Source: Desulfosporosinus shakirovi
Lineage (GTDB): Bacteria > Bacillota > Desulfitobacteriia > Desulfitobacteriales > Desulfitobacteriaceae
Direction: 5' to 3'
DNA length: 64,000 nucleotides
Assembly: GCF_020595055.1 (NCBI RefSeq)
Contig: NZ_JAJDOO010000005.1
Coordinates: forward strand, 62,001 to 126,000
In this document: piece by piece, positions 33,538 to 41,379 of the stretch
Numbering within the stretch: the first letter of the stretch is position 1
Layout of the letters: every line of letters starts with the position of its first letter
Translations under genes and position numbers: made by a program
The notes under the pieces: model-generated
Seen by the model: only the letters and a program-made list of their open reading frames with translations
The model's database searches: none
What the model was told of the DNA's origin: nothing

Positions 33538-35118
33538 TCACTTTGGAAAAATCCTGCCTAAAATCTTGCCTACAAAAGGGATTCTTACAATATCACTCCC
33601 ATTAATCACCTTTAAAAAAACCAATAGCAACATATAGATAAATATAGAAAATACTATTCCTGTCAACAGGATCAATGTTGCTCCCCTTTGGGATGTTAAA
33701 TTATTGAGATTCATAAAAAGCCTTCCGATGTATCCCATCGCTATTCCTGCTATTAAAATCTTGATTATATTGGGGATATCCAGCGCGTACCCAATTGATT
33801 TTACAACGGAAGAGTAATGTAAACTAGTTTCTAAAATGACGCCAACGCTAATGGCTAAGATTACGCCATTGATTCCCAGTAACGGATTAGATGCCAAGGG
33901 GTAAATTAGAGCAACATTAGTACATCTTGCTAGGATATTGTTAAACATCGCGGTCTTAGCTTGCCCCATTCCGACCAAAACAGACTGAAGTGGAGATTGA
34001 AGATAATTCAATAAAAAAAACGGTGCAATCAATTTTAGTAATGGGGCCGCAGTCGGCGCCTGGTATACTGCCGTCATTAATTCAAGGGCATAGAGATATA
34101 GCAATAAAGTGCTGGGTACGCCAACAATTAGGGCGACCCTAATTGCTTGATTTAACCTGCGTTTGATTAATCGGAGATTGTTTTGAGCATTTGCCTCGCT
34201 AATAGCCGGAACTAAAGTAGCCCCCAGCGACTGGTTAATAAAACCAGGGAGAAACAGAAGAGGCATAACGAAACCGGTCAACATCCCATATTGTTTAGAA
34301 ATCAGGGCGGAGCTAACGCCTGCCATAGCCAGACTTTTAGTTATCACAATTGGTTGTATAGCCCGCGTGATTGAAATAACAAAACCATTGCCTGTTGTAG
34401 GCAATCCTGTCTGTAGAAGTTCAGTCAGTACCTTTTTACCTCGACAAGCTTGACTCCAACTAGGACATGAAATCTTCATTTTTCTATGATGTGAGATTTT
34501 GAACATAACGATAAAGAAAATCAAGGAACAGGCTTCCCCCAACACACTGCAAAGCACCGCTCCCGCCGCGGCATATTCAATACCCAACGGAACCAAACGC
34601 TGTACCAAAATATAAGTTAGACAAACCCGCACAATTTGCTCCAACACCTGCGCAAAGGCGATCGGATTCATAGTTTGCCTTCCCCGAAAGTAACCCTTGA
34701 GTACTCCTGAAACCGCCCCAATTGGAATAATCGGGATCATAGCCATGAAGGAGTTATAAGACCGCGGATCGGTCAAAAAGAAGCTGGATAAATACCTCCC
34801 ACTAAAAATCGAAAGAAATACAACGAAGATACTTAAACTCCCCGTTATGACCAAAGATATAACGAGTATCTTTTTAACCTTTCCCCTATTTCCTTGAGCA
34901 TCTGCTTCCGCCACTAAACGCGAAATAGCTACTGGCAACCCGATAGTCGTCAAGGTCATCATCAAGCCCATAAATGGCATGACCATCTTTTTTAATCCAA
35001 TTCCCTCGGGACCTAAAACTCTGGATAGAACAATGGAATTACTAAAGACCAATACCTTTGTTATAAAAGCAGCTAACGTTAAAACAAAGGCTCCTTTGAC
35101 CAAACTTTGTTTCTTCAT
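33538..35118 (-). CDS. SpoVB-like polysaccharide/lipid II flippase of the MOP family
   Basis: A 526-aa protein with about 14 membrane segments. The N terminus (KGAFVLTLAAFITKVLVF, then GPEGIGLKKMVMPF) and the internal YFRGRQTMNP motif are those of stage V sporulation protein B and related MurJ-like flippases in Firmicutes. SpoVB is thought to move peptidoglycan precursors for the spore cortex across the forespore membrane. It is divergent from yyaC at 35,452, another spore gene. Whether this is the true SpoVB or one of its paralogs cannot be told here. Confidence 0.85.
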   Translation of the reverse strand: MKKQSLVKGAFVLTLAAFITKVLVFSNSIVLSRVLGPEGIGLKKMVMPFMGLMMTLTTIGLPVAISRLVAEADAQGNRGKVKKILVISLVITGSLSIFVVFLSIFSGRYLSSFFLTDPRSYNSFMAMIPIIPIGAVSGVLKGYFRGRQTMNPIAFAQVLEQIVRVCLTYILVQRLVPLGIEYAAAGAVLCSVLGEACSLIFFIVMFKISHHRKMKISCPSWSQACRGKKVLTELLQTGLPTTGNGFVISITRAIQPIVITKSLAMAGVSSALISKQYGMLTGFVMPLLFLPGFINQSLGATLVPAISEANAQNNLRLIKRRLNQAIRVALIVGVPSTLLLYLYALELMTAVYQAPTAAPLLKLIAPFFLLNYLQSPLQSVLVGMGQAKTAMFNNILARCTNVALIYPLASNPLLGINGVILAISVGVILETSLHYSSVVKSIGYALDIPNIIKILIAGIAMGYIGRLFMNLNNLTSQRGATLILLTGIVFSIFIYMLLLVFLKVINGSDIVRIPFVGKILGRIFPK

Positions 35119-35451
35119 GCGGCTAACCTTTCTTAAACAATGTTTGATCTATGTCTATGTCAGCTCAGAGCATTTCAAAACCCCTTCTCCGTTTTAAGGA
35201 CTTATTAGAAAATTGTAATATATTTAATTTTCATCCATACAATGCTATAAAGCACTATCGCCAGCCAGCTCAGGATTCCTCTCTGATAAGATAGAATCGC
35301 AAGTAAGTACGTATGCAGTTGCAACGCTTGGCAGGAATTAACTGGACTGATTCATGGGGGTGAAATTATTATAACTAATTCAAGGCGCATCTTAGCCTCT
35401 GTTAATTCGTTTAACAATAACTACTGGGATAAACTCTCCTTCGTCGCCACA
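35119..35451. other. Divergent intergenic region between the SpoVB-like gene and yyaC
   Basis: AT-rich region of about 330 bases. From about 35,365 to 35,451 the plus strand stays open in the yyaC frame and reads like protein (NNNYWDKLSFVATLKEL), behind a GGGGGTG site at 35,356. The rest probably carries divergent sporulation promoters; I could not assign a specific sigma-factor motif with confidence. Confidence 0.4.
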
Positions 35452-35949
35452 TTGAAAGAACTCACTTACATGAAAAAGGTCCTCTTTACCTGTATCGGCA
35501 CGGATCGAGCAACAGGTGACTGTCTGGGACCACTAGTCGGTACAAATTTAAAGCGTCTAGGTTATTCAGCATTGGGGACACTGGATGAACCTCTGCACGC
35601 ACAAAACCTGATTCAAGAACTTAAAAGGGTTTCGACCATACATAATCCTGATATAGTTGTTGCGATTGATGCCTGCCTGGGAAAATCGGACGAAGTCGGT
35701 AAGATCACCTTGTCTAACTCTCCTTTAACACCAGGAGCAGCCTTAAACAAGGAGTTGCCCGCTGTGGGAGATATCTCGATCATGGGAATTGTTAATATGG
35801 GAGGCTTTCTTGAGCTTCAGGTTCTCCAGTGCACCCGTCTCCATACAGTGATGAAGCTTGCTTCAGATATCACACATCTAATTTGGCAGGCAGTACCTGC
35901 CTCTCGGAAGGAGATTCAACTCCTTAAAAAACAGAGTCAATGCTCCTAA
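35452..35949 (+). CDS. yyaC: Spore protease YyaC family protein
   Basis: A 165-aa form from the TTG at 35,452. The core TCIGTDRATGDCLGPLVGT and AIDACLGK match YyaC, a forespore protein related to the germination protease GPR. ITLSNSPLTPGAALNKELP and GDISIMGIVNMGGF are further family blocks. The annotated start has no ribosome binding site. In-frame coding-like sequence continues upstream to about 35,365 next to GGGGGTG, with only ATT or ATA codons as possible starts, and would restore the usual ~200-residue length. So the true protein may use a rare start codon. Divergent from the SpoVB-like gene. Confidence 0.8.
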   Translation: MKELTYMKKVLFTCIGTDRATGDCLGPLVGTNLKRLGYSALGTLDEPLHAQNLIQELKRVSTIHNPDIVVAIDACLGKSDEVGKITLSNSPLTPGAALNKELPAVGDISIMGIVNMGGFLELQVLQCTRLHTVMKLASDITHLIWQAVPASRKEIQLLKKQSQCS

Positions 35950-36134
35950 GAATAGATTGCTGATACGCTCCGCGACGAAGATTCATCCGCCATCTGAGCA
36001 ATTCGGGGAAAACTGGGTAAGGGCAAAGTTTCTCCTGTTGGAGCACAATCAATAATCAACGTCAAACGTATTTTGTTTGTAATACTGCAAGATCCTCAAT
36101 AGACTTAATAGATCTTGGTATAAAAAACTATAAT

Positions 36135-36172
36135 AATTAATCCCCACCTAATATAATAGGTGAGGATTAATT
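36135..36172. terminator. Terminator-like hairpin between yyaC and rubrerythrin
   Basis: AATTAATCCCCACCTA pairs with TAGGTGAGGATTAATT (one mismatch) around a 6-base loop. It lies between two convergent genes and can serve both. Its core resembles the hairpin at 47,813-47,848. Confidence 0.6.
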
Positions 36173-36225
36173 GCAACAGCTTAGATACTAAATGAAATGA
36201 TGGGTTTAAACATTGAAGTTAATTT

Positions 36226-36720
36226 CTAATACTTTATGAATTTTGTTCCCGAAGTACCACAGATAAAACATTTTTCAGGCAAAACCTTCTCAAGGTTTCC
36301 GCAAATAGGACAAAGATAGTAAAATACTTCTTCCTCTTGTTCCAGGTTATCCAGTGCTTCTTTATATAGTCTTGCATGGACCTCTTCCGCCTTTAGAGCG
36401 TATGTAAAAGTTCTTACTGCAGCTTGATTTCCTTCTTCTTGAGCCACTTTAAGAAATTCTGGGTACATGCTTTGATATTCATGATTCTCTCCATTTACGG
36501 CATCGTTTAAGTTTTCCACAGTTGACATGATCTTACCCGCAACCTCGAAATGCTTTTGGGCATGAATGGTTTCGGCATCTGAAGCTGCCTTGAAAAGTTT
36601 TGCAGCATTTTTTTTGCCTTCAGCCTCAGCTTTTTTTGAGTAAGCGATATATTTCCGATTAGCTTGTGATTCCCCAGCAAATGCTTCCATTAAGTTCTCT
36701 AATGTTTTTTTGTTATTCAT
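36226..36720 (-). CDS. rbr: Rubrerythrin
   Basis: A 164-aa rubrerythrin. The N-terminal ferritin-like domain has the diiron ligands in FAGESQANRKY, DAETIHAQKH and KAEEVHARLY. The C-terminal rubredoxin-like domain has CPICG and CFICG for one iron. It reduces hydrogen peroxide in the cytoplasm of anaerobes, drawing electrons from reduced rubredoxin or ferredoxin. The ATG at 36,720 follows GGGAGGGAAC, which is better placed than the upstream ATG at 36,735 that overlaps the site. Monocistronic. Confidence 0.93.
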   Translation of the reverse strand: MNNKKTLENLMEAFAGESQANRKYIAYSKKAEAEGKKNAAKLFKAASDAETIHAQKHFEVAGKIMSTVENLNDAVNGENHEYQSMYPEFLKVAQEEGNQAAVRTFTYALKAEEVHARLYKEALDNLEQEEEVFYYLCPICGNLEKVLPEKCFICGTSGTKFIKY

Positions 36721-37385
36721 AATGTTCCCTCCCATATAGTTCTCAATCTAATCATTATGCAGGATCTGTCATCATTTCTTGCCTAATATTTATAGAAAGG
36801 ATATTTCAGGACTGCATAATAATTAAACTATAATTGATAAATATAATATACCACAAAGGAACTTTATAGACTAATTACTGCGAACCCCTTTATTCCTGAA
36901 ACATCGATTTAGGATGAGCATTAATCTTTTTAATCTAAAGAGACGGAAAGATTGATTTACTTAGATCAGTATAATAGGTAGTAAATTTTTTATAAGAATG
37001 ACTAACCATCATGAATCAGGATACTTTAGCTCCCACGGAACTCTCTAACTCAATAATTTTTACATTTAAAACAATGAGATCAAAAAAATTTAAGCTAATA
37101 AGGCGATAATTCAGGATGACAGACTTCTTTCATATGAATGAATGATTGGTTGGAGAGTGCGATGGTAATCTAGATCCTATTATATAATTAACAAAGATAT
37201 GAGTCGTGAAAACTAAATGGACCCTGTGATCTTTCCTTCAGATCACAGGGTTTTTCTTCGATAACTTTCTCTGTCTCTATCATTAACACAGAAAACTATG
37301 CATATTATAAAAGTTAAGTATTTACCACTTTGGAATAATATGGTAAAATTAACCAATACGTATTTGAGAAAGGGGTTGTTGTTAT
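36721..37385. other. Gene-free region upstream of rubrerythrin and parA
   Basis: About 660 AT-rich bases with no convincing ORF. The left end holds the rubrerythrin promoter region. A strong plus-strand terminator at 37,222-37,258 has no plus-strand gene within 1.2 kb upstream, so a small RNA may end there. The last ~120 bases form the parA promoter region. Confidence 0.4.
37222..37258 (+). terminator. Orphan Rho-independent terminator
   Basis: Perfect 11-bp stem CCCTGTGATCT / AGATCACAGGG with a 7-base loop, followed by TTTTTCTT on the plus strand. The nearest plus-strand gene upstream ends at 35,949 and has its own hairpin. Confidence 0.8.
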
Positions 37386-38204
37386 ATGGCTAAACATTCT
37401 AAAGTTGCTAATAATGCTAATATCACAAATAATGTTAAAACTGCACGGATAATTTCTGTTGCCTCACAAAAAGGCGGGGTTGGCAAGACTGCAACTGTCA
37501 CAAACATGGCTGTAGGACTGGTTAGTCTTGGATATAAGACCGCTGTCATCGACATGGATGCTCAAGGTCATATCGCACTTTCGTTTGGGATCGAAAAGAG
37601 TAACTTAAAGAAAACGATTTATGATGTTTTAATTGGTGAAGTAAAAATGAGAGACATAAAGCAAACTGCATTTGGGGTGGATCTATACTTATCAAACAAT
37701 TCTCTTTCTGATCTCAGTCCGAAAGTAATGGCTCAGCTTAACTCCAAGCAATTCCCTACTCCTAAATACCTTTTGAGAAATGCGATAGGTCAGATAAGAA
37801 CCCGGTACGATTACATTCTCATTGATACCTCTCCAAGCAATGACATTCCCACAATGAATTCCCTGTTAGCGTCTACAGACATTATCATTCCGGTCCTTCC
37901 GGAAGGACTGTCCATTGATGGGATCTTCGACACACTAATATTAATCAAGAATATCCAGGAACAAGGTGCAAAGGTCAATGTTTTAGGGATATTGCCTACG
38001 ATGGTCCAAGACCATACTAACCTTCATCATGTGATGCTTCAAGATCTCCGGAAACGTTTTGCAGAGACCCCAGACATAAAGGTTTTTGATACTGTAATCA
38101 AACGAGCCATACGGCATGGACTAGCCCAGACCCACGGTGAACCGGACATTAAAAAAGCCCCCGAGTACCTTTCTTTTGTAAAGGAATTACTTGCCATCGC
38201 ATGA
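37386..38204 (+). CDS. ParA/Soj-type ATPase, orphan
   Basis: A 272-aa ParA-family ATPase with the deviant Walker A SQKGGVGKTA, the A-prime/switch aspartate in VIDMDAQGH and DYILIDTSPS as Walker B. Like Soj/ParA it should dimerise on ATP and bind DNA or act in positioning. No parB gene or parS-like centromere is visible nearby. An N-terminal extension rich in asparagine precedes the P-loop. A strong terminator follows at 38,231. This is likely an orphan chromosomal ParA; role unknown. Confidence 0.87.
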   Translation: MAKHSKVANNANITNNVKTARIISVASQKGGVGKTATVTNMAVGLVSLGYKTAVIDMDAQGHIALSFGIEKSNLKKTIYDVLIGEVKMRDIKQTAFGVDLYLSNNSLSDLSPKVMAQLNSKQFPTPKYLLRNAIGQIRTRYDYILIDTSPSNDIPTMNSLLASTDIIIPVLPEGLSIDGIFDTLILIKNIQEQGAKVNVLGILPTMVQDHTNLHHVMLQDLRKRFAETPDIKVFDTVIKRAIRHGLAQTHGEPDIKKAPEYLSFVKELLAIA

Positions 38205-38552
38205 GAAAAACTGAACATCCTTATGATTCAAAATCAGGTAAAGGCGTTAAAGCCTTTACCTGATTTTTTTACATCGAATTTCATCTAAAAATACATCAAA
38301 CTTTAAAATTTACCACAAGTTCTGCAAATCTCACGCTACTATCTTGACATGGTCTGTTTGTCGTAATTCTAGCAGAGAGAGGGCATTCTTCAAATTTAAC
38401 ACTTAACAATTTGGGTTCTAGACCCCGTGGGTTCGATGTACTCTGTCGTTGCGTGGAGCAATGCCAATAATTCGTATAAAGTAAAGACGCTCTCTAAAAT
38501 ATAGAACAAAGAATTGGGAATAATAAGAATGAATCTTAAAGGAGGTATTGTG
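38205..38552. other. Intergenic region before the small spore protein gene
   Basis: It holds the parA terminator (38,231-38,271) and about 280 further bases. No ORF or RNA gene is supported. The end should contain the sporulation promoter of the DUF3787 gene, but I cannot name its boxes. Confidence 0.35.
38231..38271 (+). terminator. Rho-independent terminator of parA
   Basis: Perfect 15-bp stem AAATCAGGTAAAGGC / GCCTTTACCTGATTT, 6-base loop, then a T-run. Confidence 0.9.
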
Positions 38553-38726
38553 ATGGCTGAAAATAAGTCAAAAGAAAAGTTCTTAGCAAACCCAATTGAA
38601 AAGCATGACACGGCCGCTTGGCGGGGGCATATCGAAAGTGTTAAACCCCAATCGAATGTACCTATCCCCAGCGAAGAATCCGTGCATAATGCCAAGGAAT
38701 GGGTCGATACAAATTCCTTGTCATAA
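38553..38726 (+). CDS. DUF3787 family small spore surface protein
   Basis: A 57-aa protein from ATG 38,553, which follows a full AAAGGAGG site. The conserved pattern is KEKFLANPIEKHDTAAWR then VPIPSEESVHNAKEWVDTN, as in the Clostridium difficile CDIF630_02480-type spore surface proteins. Small, soluble and charged. Only made in spore formers as far as known; the exact role is not established. It is followed by a very long perfect inverted repeat. Confidence 0.8.
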   Translation: MAENKSKEKFLANPIEKHDTAAWRGHIESVKPQSNVPIPSEESVHNAKEWVDTNSLS

Positions 38727-38736
38727 CAAATAGCGT

Positions 38737-38793
38737 ATCCTAAATGAAATGACTCCCGTACTATAGTTGTACGGGAGTCATTTCATTTAGGAT
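38737..38793. repeat. 25-bp perfect inverted repeat
   Basis: The 25 bases at 38,737-38,761 are repeated without mismatch in inverted form at 38,769-38,793, around the loop TATAGTT. No T-run follows, so a normal terminator is not clear; it may still end transcription of the spore gene. Confidence 0.85.
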
Positions 38794-38835
38794 GTTTAGC
38801 ACGAGCTAATAATTTTTAGATTTTTGACAAATATC

Positions 38836-38863
38836 TTGACATAACACCATATAATACTATAAT
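38836..38863 (+). promoter_or_regulatory. Sigma-A promoter of the LhgO-like gene
   Basis: TTGACA at 38,836-38,841 and TATAAT at 38,858-38,863 with a 16-bp spacer; both hexamers match consensus. Confidence 0.7.
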
Positions 38864-38916
38864 ACTTAACATGTTTTGATATTCTAGTATTAATTAAGAA
38901 TGAGGGTACGATAACT

Positions 38917-40041
38917 GTGGAAAAGGTTGAAATACTTATTATAGGAGCCGGAGTTATCGGCTTAGCAATTGCCGCAGAACTTTCTAAACAATTTGATGAT
39001 GGTTCAGTAGTTTTACTGGAAAGGCATAGTAAATTTGGACAAGAAACCTCCAGCCGCAACAGCGAAGTAATCCATGCCGGTATTTATTATCCAACAGGAA
39101 GCCTAAAGGCACAATTGTGTGTTGAAGGTAACCAAAAACTATATCAGTTTTGTCATGAATGGGAAATACCACATAAACGTATCGGAAAATTAATTATTGC
39201 TCGCAATGAGGAAGAAATCCCAGCATTAGAATCAATTTTGGCTCAGGGTCGCAAGAACGGGGTTAATGATCTAGAACTATTGGATAAAGATCAAATTACA
39301 AAATTAGAACCAAATATTAGAGCCGCTGCCGGACTATTCTCTCCCTCAACCGGGATTATTGATTCACATAAGTTAATGTTAAGACTTGAATGGCTAGCTT
39401 TAGCACAAGGTTCTATCGTTGCCTACAATCACAAAGTAATTGGAATTAATCCAAAAGGTCATGGATATCATGTGACTTACCATAATCCCGCAGGCCAACT
39501 TGAATCGATTCATTGTCGCTGGTTAATCAATTGCGCTGGATTAAACTCAGATCAAATCTTTTCATTCTTGGGAATTAACATAGATGACATTGGTTACCGC
39601 ATCTACCCTTGTAAGGGGGAATATTTTTCCGTTTCAAATACCAAGTCAGCTTTAGTGTCACGGCTTATCTATCCACCTCCATTAAAGGATCTGAAGGGCT
39701 TAGGCATTCATGCTACCAAAGCATTGGATGGCCGGTTGAGGTTTGGTCCAAATGCAATCTATACAGAAACGTTGCATTACGATGTAAATGAAGATCATGC
39801 CCAAGAGTTCTATAACGCGGTCAATACCTACATGCCATTTTTAAAACCTACAGATTTCCATCCGGATATGGCAGGTATAAGACCTAAAATTCAGGCCCCA
39901 GGTGCTCCCATCCGTGATTTTATTGTCTGTCACGAAGTTGAACGCGGATTTGAGGGATTAATTAATCTGATTGGCATCGAATCTCCTGGCTTAACCTCGT
40001 CATTAACTTTAGCCGAGATGGTTAAAGACTTAATTCATTGA
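38917..40041 (+). CDS. FAD-dependent oxidoreductase, L-2-hydroxyglutarate dehydrogenase (LhgO)-like
   Basis: A 374-aa DAO-family flavoprotein. The FAD-binding GAGVIGLAIAAEL motif opens the protein, followed by ERHSKFGQETSSRNSEVIHAGIYY (residue blocks LERHSKFG and RNSEVIHAG), which is typical of LhgO/L2HGDH enzymes. NCAGLNSD and the C-terminal IGIESPGLTSS complete the family. These enzymes oxidise L-2-hydroxyglutarate or related 2-hydroxy acids with a quinone or other acceptor. GTG start at 38,917 after GAGGG, with a consensus promoter at 38,836. The product could be 2-oxoglutarate, but substrate range is uncertain. Confidence 0.85.
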   Translation: MEKVEILIIGAGVIGLAIAAELSKQFDDGSVVLLERHSKFGQETSSRNSEVIHAGIYYPTGSLKAQLCVEGNQKLYQFCHEWEIPHKRIGKLIIARNEEEIPALESILAQGRKNGVNDLELLDKDQITKLEPNIRAAAGLFSPSTGIIDSHKLMLRLEWLALAQGSIVAYNHKVIGINPKGHGYHVTYHNPAGQLESIHCRWLINCAGLNSDQIFSFLGINIDDIGYRIYPCKGEYFSVSNTKSALVSRLIYPPPLKDLKGLGIHATKALDGRLRFGPNAIYTETLHYDVNEDHAQEFYNAVNTYMPFLKPTDFHPDMAGIRPKIQAPGAPIRDFIVCHEVERGFEGLINLIGIESPGLTSSLTLAEMVKDLIH

Positions 40042-40114
40042 TTACACTCTCTACCCGGCTGAGGGTACAACAAATTAACTGATAGAACTAACAAATTTGG
40101 GTTGAGGAGTTTTT

Positions 40115-40543
40115 ATGCTTAATGTTTGTCTATTGGGAACAGGAGGTATGATGCCGCTGCCAAGCAGATGGCTGACATCCCTTCTGATAAAGTATAACGG
40201 AAGAATGCTTCTAATAGATTGTGGTGAAGGAACTCAAATCCCGATGAAGATGGTTAAATGGGGTTTCAAATCTATTGATGCCATTCTATTTACCCATTAT
40301 CATTCAGATCATATAGCAGGATTACCCGGACTGCTTCTTACTATAGGCAATGCAGGAAGGAAAGAACCGTTAACTTTAATGGGGCCTCCTGGCATAAGTA
40401 CCAAAACACTCCTAAGCAATATTGAAATTAAGAGTATCCCCGTTGATCATACTCTACCTTGCTTATCATATTCTATTGAACTGCTAAATAAAAAGAGGGA
40501 GCTGTTTAGCACCCTCTTTTATTCCGTAATAACCAGTTACTAA
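40115..40543 (+). pseudogene. rnz: Truncated ribonuclease Z (metallo-beta-lactamase fold)
   Basis: A 142-aa remnant of an ~300-aa RNase Z. The N-terminal LGTGGMMPLPSRWLTSLLI and the metal-binding HYHSDHIAGLPG are intact. After PLTLMGPPG the middle of the protein is missing, the sequence resumes at IPVDHTLPCLSYSIEL, and the rest, with the remaining metal ligands, is lost. The last ~20 codons run into a terminator belonging to the opposite-strand gene at 40,540. Without the C-terminal ligands it should be inactive as a tRNA 3'-processing enzyme. Confidence 0.75.
40491..40520 (-). terminator. Terminator of the 48-aa gene
   Basis: AAAAGAGGG-A-GCT pairs with AGC-A-CCCTCTTTT around a 4-base loop. 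On the minus strand it is followed by TTATTTAG and lies 20 bases after the small gene at 40,540. It also overlaps the end of the truncated rnz reading frame. Confidence 0.65.
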
Positions 40544-40686
40544 CTTTTTCGTTGTTCCTTTTTAGTTTGCCCTAATCGTTCTATTTTTGGTTCATAAGCT
40601 TGTTTCTTTAATTCTTGAAAATGCTGATCCATCTCAGGAAATTTATCTGCTAAAACTTCTCTTCTATATTCATCTTTATTGCACAT
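40540..40686 (-). CDS. Small hypothetical protein, 48 aa
   Basis: A short ORF missed by length cut-offs. ATG at 40,686 follows a perfect AAGGAGG site. The product begins MCNKDEYRREVLADKFPEMD and continues with a lysine-rich helical part (QELKKQAYEPKIERLGQ, then TKKEQRKS). No membrane segment. A terminator follows at 40,491. Family not recognised; the strong ribosome binding site and terminator make it a credible gene. Confidence 0.65.
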   Translation of the reverse strand: MCNKDEYRREVLADKFPEMDQHFQELKKQAYEPKIERLGQTKKEQRKS

Positions 40687-40894
40687 TAATTTAAAACCTC
40701 CTTAAAATTCAACTTGTAACCTTAACAGTATTTCCTTAATTGAAGGAAAGATGTTGGGATTTTTTATGAATTAATTCATCTTCTGCATCTCTTTGAATAT
40801 AGTTTAATCAATCAAGCTAACGTTCTTGACAAATTACACCTTTTATAACAGGAGCTCCGCTCTAGTCTTAAATCCTATTTCGGGAATAGATTCT

Positions 40895-41323
40895 TTATAA
40901 ATTCGGATTACCCTCAATTCTTTTTATTGCCTCTCGAATTACTAAGGGTATTAGTTCTGTTTCAGATTTCTTATTATTGTACATGACAAGAACGCCTTCC
41001 CCAAAAGCCACTTCTCCGAGTTTTTCACTCACTATTAGATACTCCATGACAAAGCTTGACTGACTCATCGATTTTACTCTTGCGCCTACGACTATCTGAT
41101 CCGGAAATCTCAACGATTTTAGATATTTGCAAGTAGTCTCAGCCAATACAGTCCCTGTACCCGTTATATTTCTCATCTGCATTAGCCCAATTTCTTGGAA
41201 ATACTGAATTCGTGCATTTTCAAAGTATCTAAAATAGTTAATGTTATTTATATGACCTTGGGCGTCCATTTCACCCCATGCAATGGACATTTTTAAATGA
41301 ACGGGAAAATCATGCAAATCCAT
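40895..41323 (-). CDS. Acyl-CoA thioesterase, 4HBT hotdog family
   Basis: A 142-aa thioesterase from ATG 41,323. The active-site block WGEMDAQGHINNINYFRYFE with the catalytic aspartate (in MDAQGHINN) defines the 4-hydroxybenzoyl-CoA thioesterase group; it hydrolyses acyl-CoA thioesters in the cytoplasm. An in-frame TTG at 41,383 overlaps the stop of the XPB-partner gene and would add 20 residues; the shorter form matches the family. The gene is in the same direction as the helicase pair and could be cotranscribed. Confidence 0.78.
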   Translation of the reverse strand: MDLHDFPVHLKMSIAWGEMDAQGHINNINYFRYFENARIQYFQEIGLMQMRNITGTGTVLAETTCKYLKSLRFPDQIVVGARVKSMSQSSFVMEYLIVSEKLGEVAFGEGVLVMYNNKKSETELIPLVIREAIKRIEGNPNL

Positions 41324-41379
41324 CTTACCAAAGAGGCCACCTTTCTTCTCAAAACTGCTTCTGCGTTTGAAACAAACTC

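Noticed and set aside
36800-36860. Possible PerR box upstream of rubrerythrin
   Set aside because: The region has TATAAT-like words but no adequate match to the TTATAAT-N-ATTATAA palindrome.
37386-38204. parA as part of a plasmid or chromosome parABS locus
   Set aside because: No parB gene and no parS-like repeats are visible nearby; the flanking genes are chromosomal spore and metabolic genes.
38396-38470. tRNA-like words (GGGTTCGAT near 38,430)
   Set aside because: No five-base T-stem or acceptor stem can be formed around it, so a tRNA is not supported.
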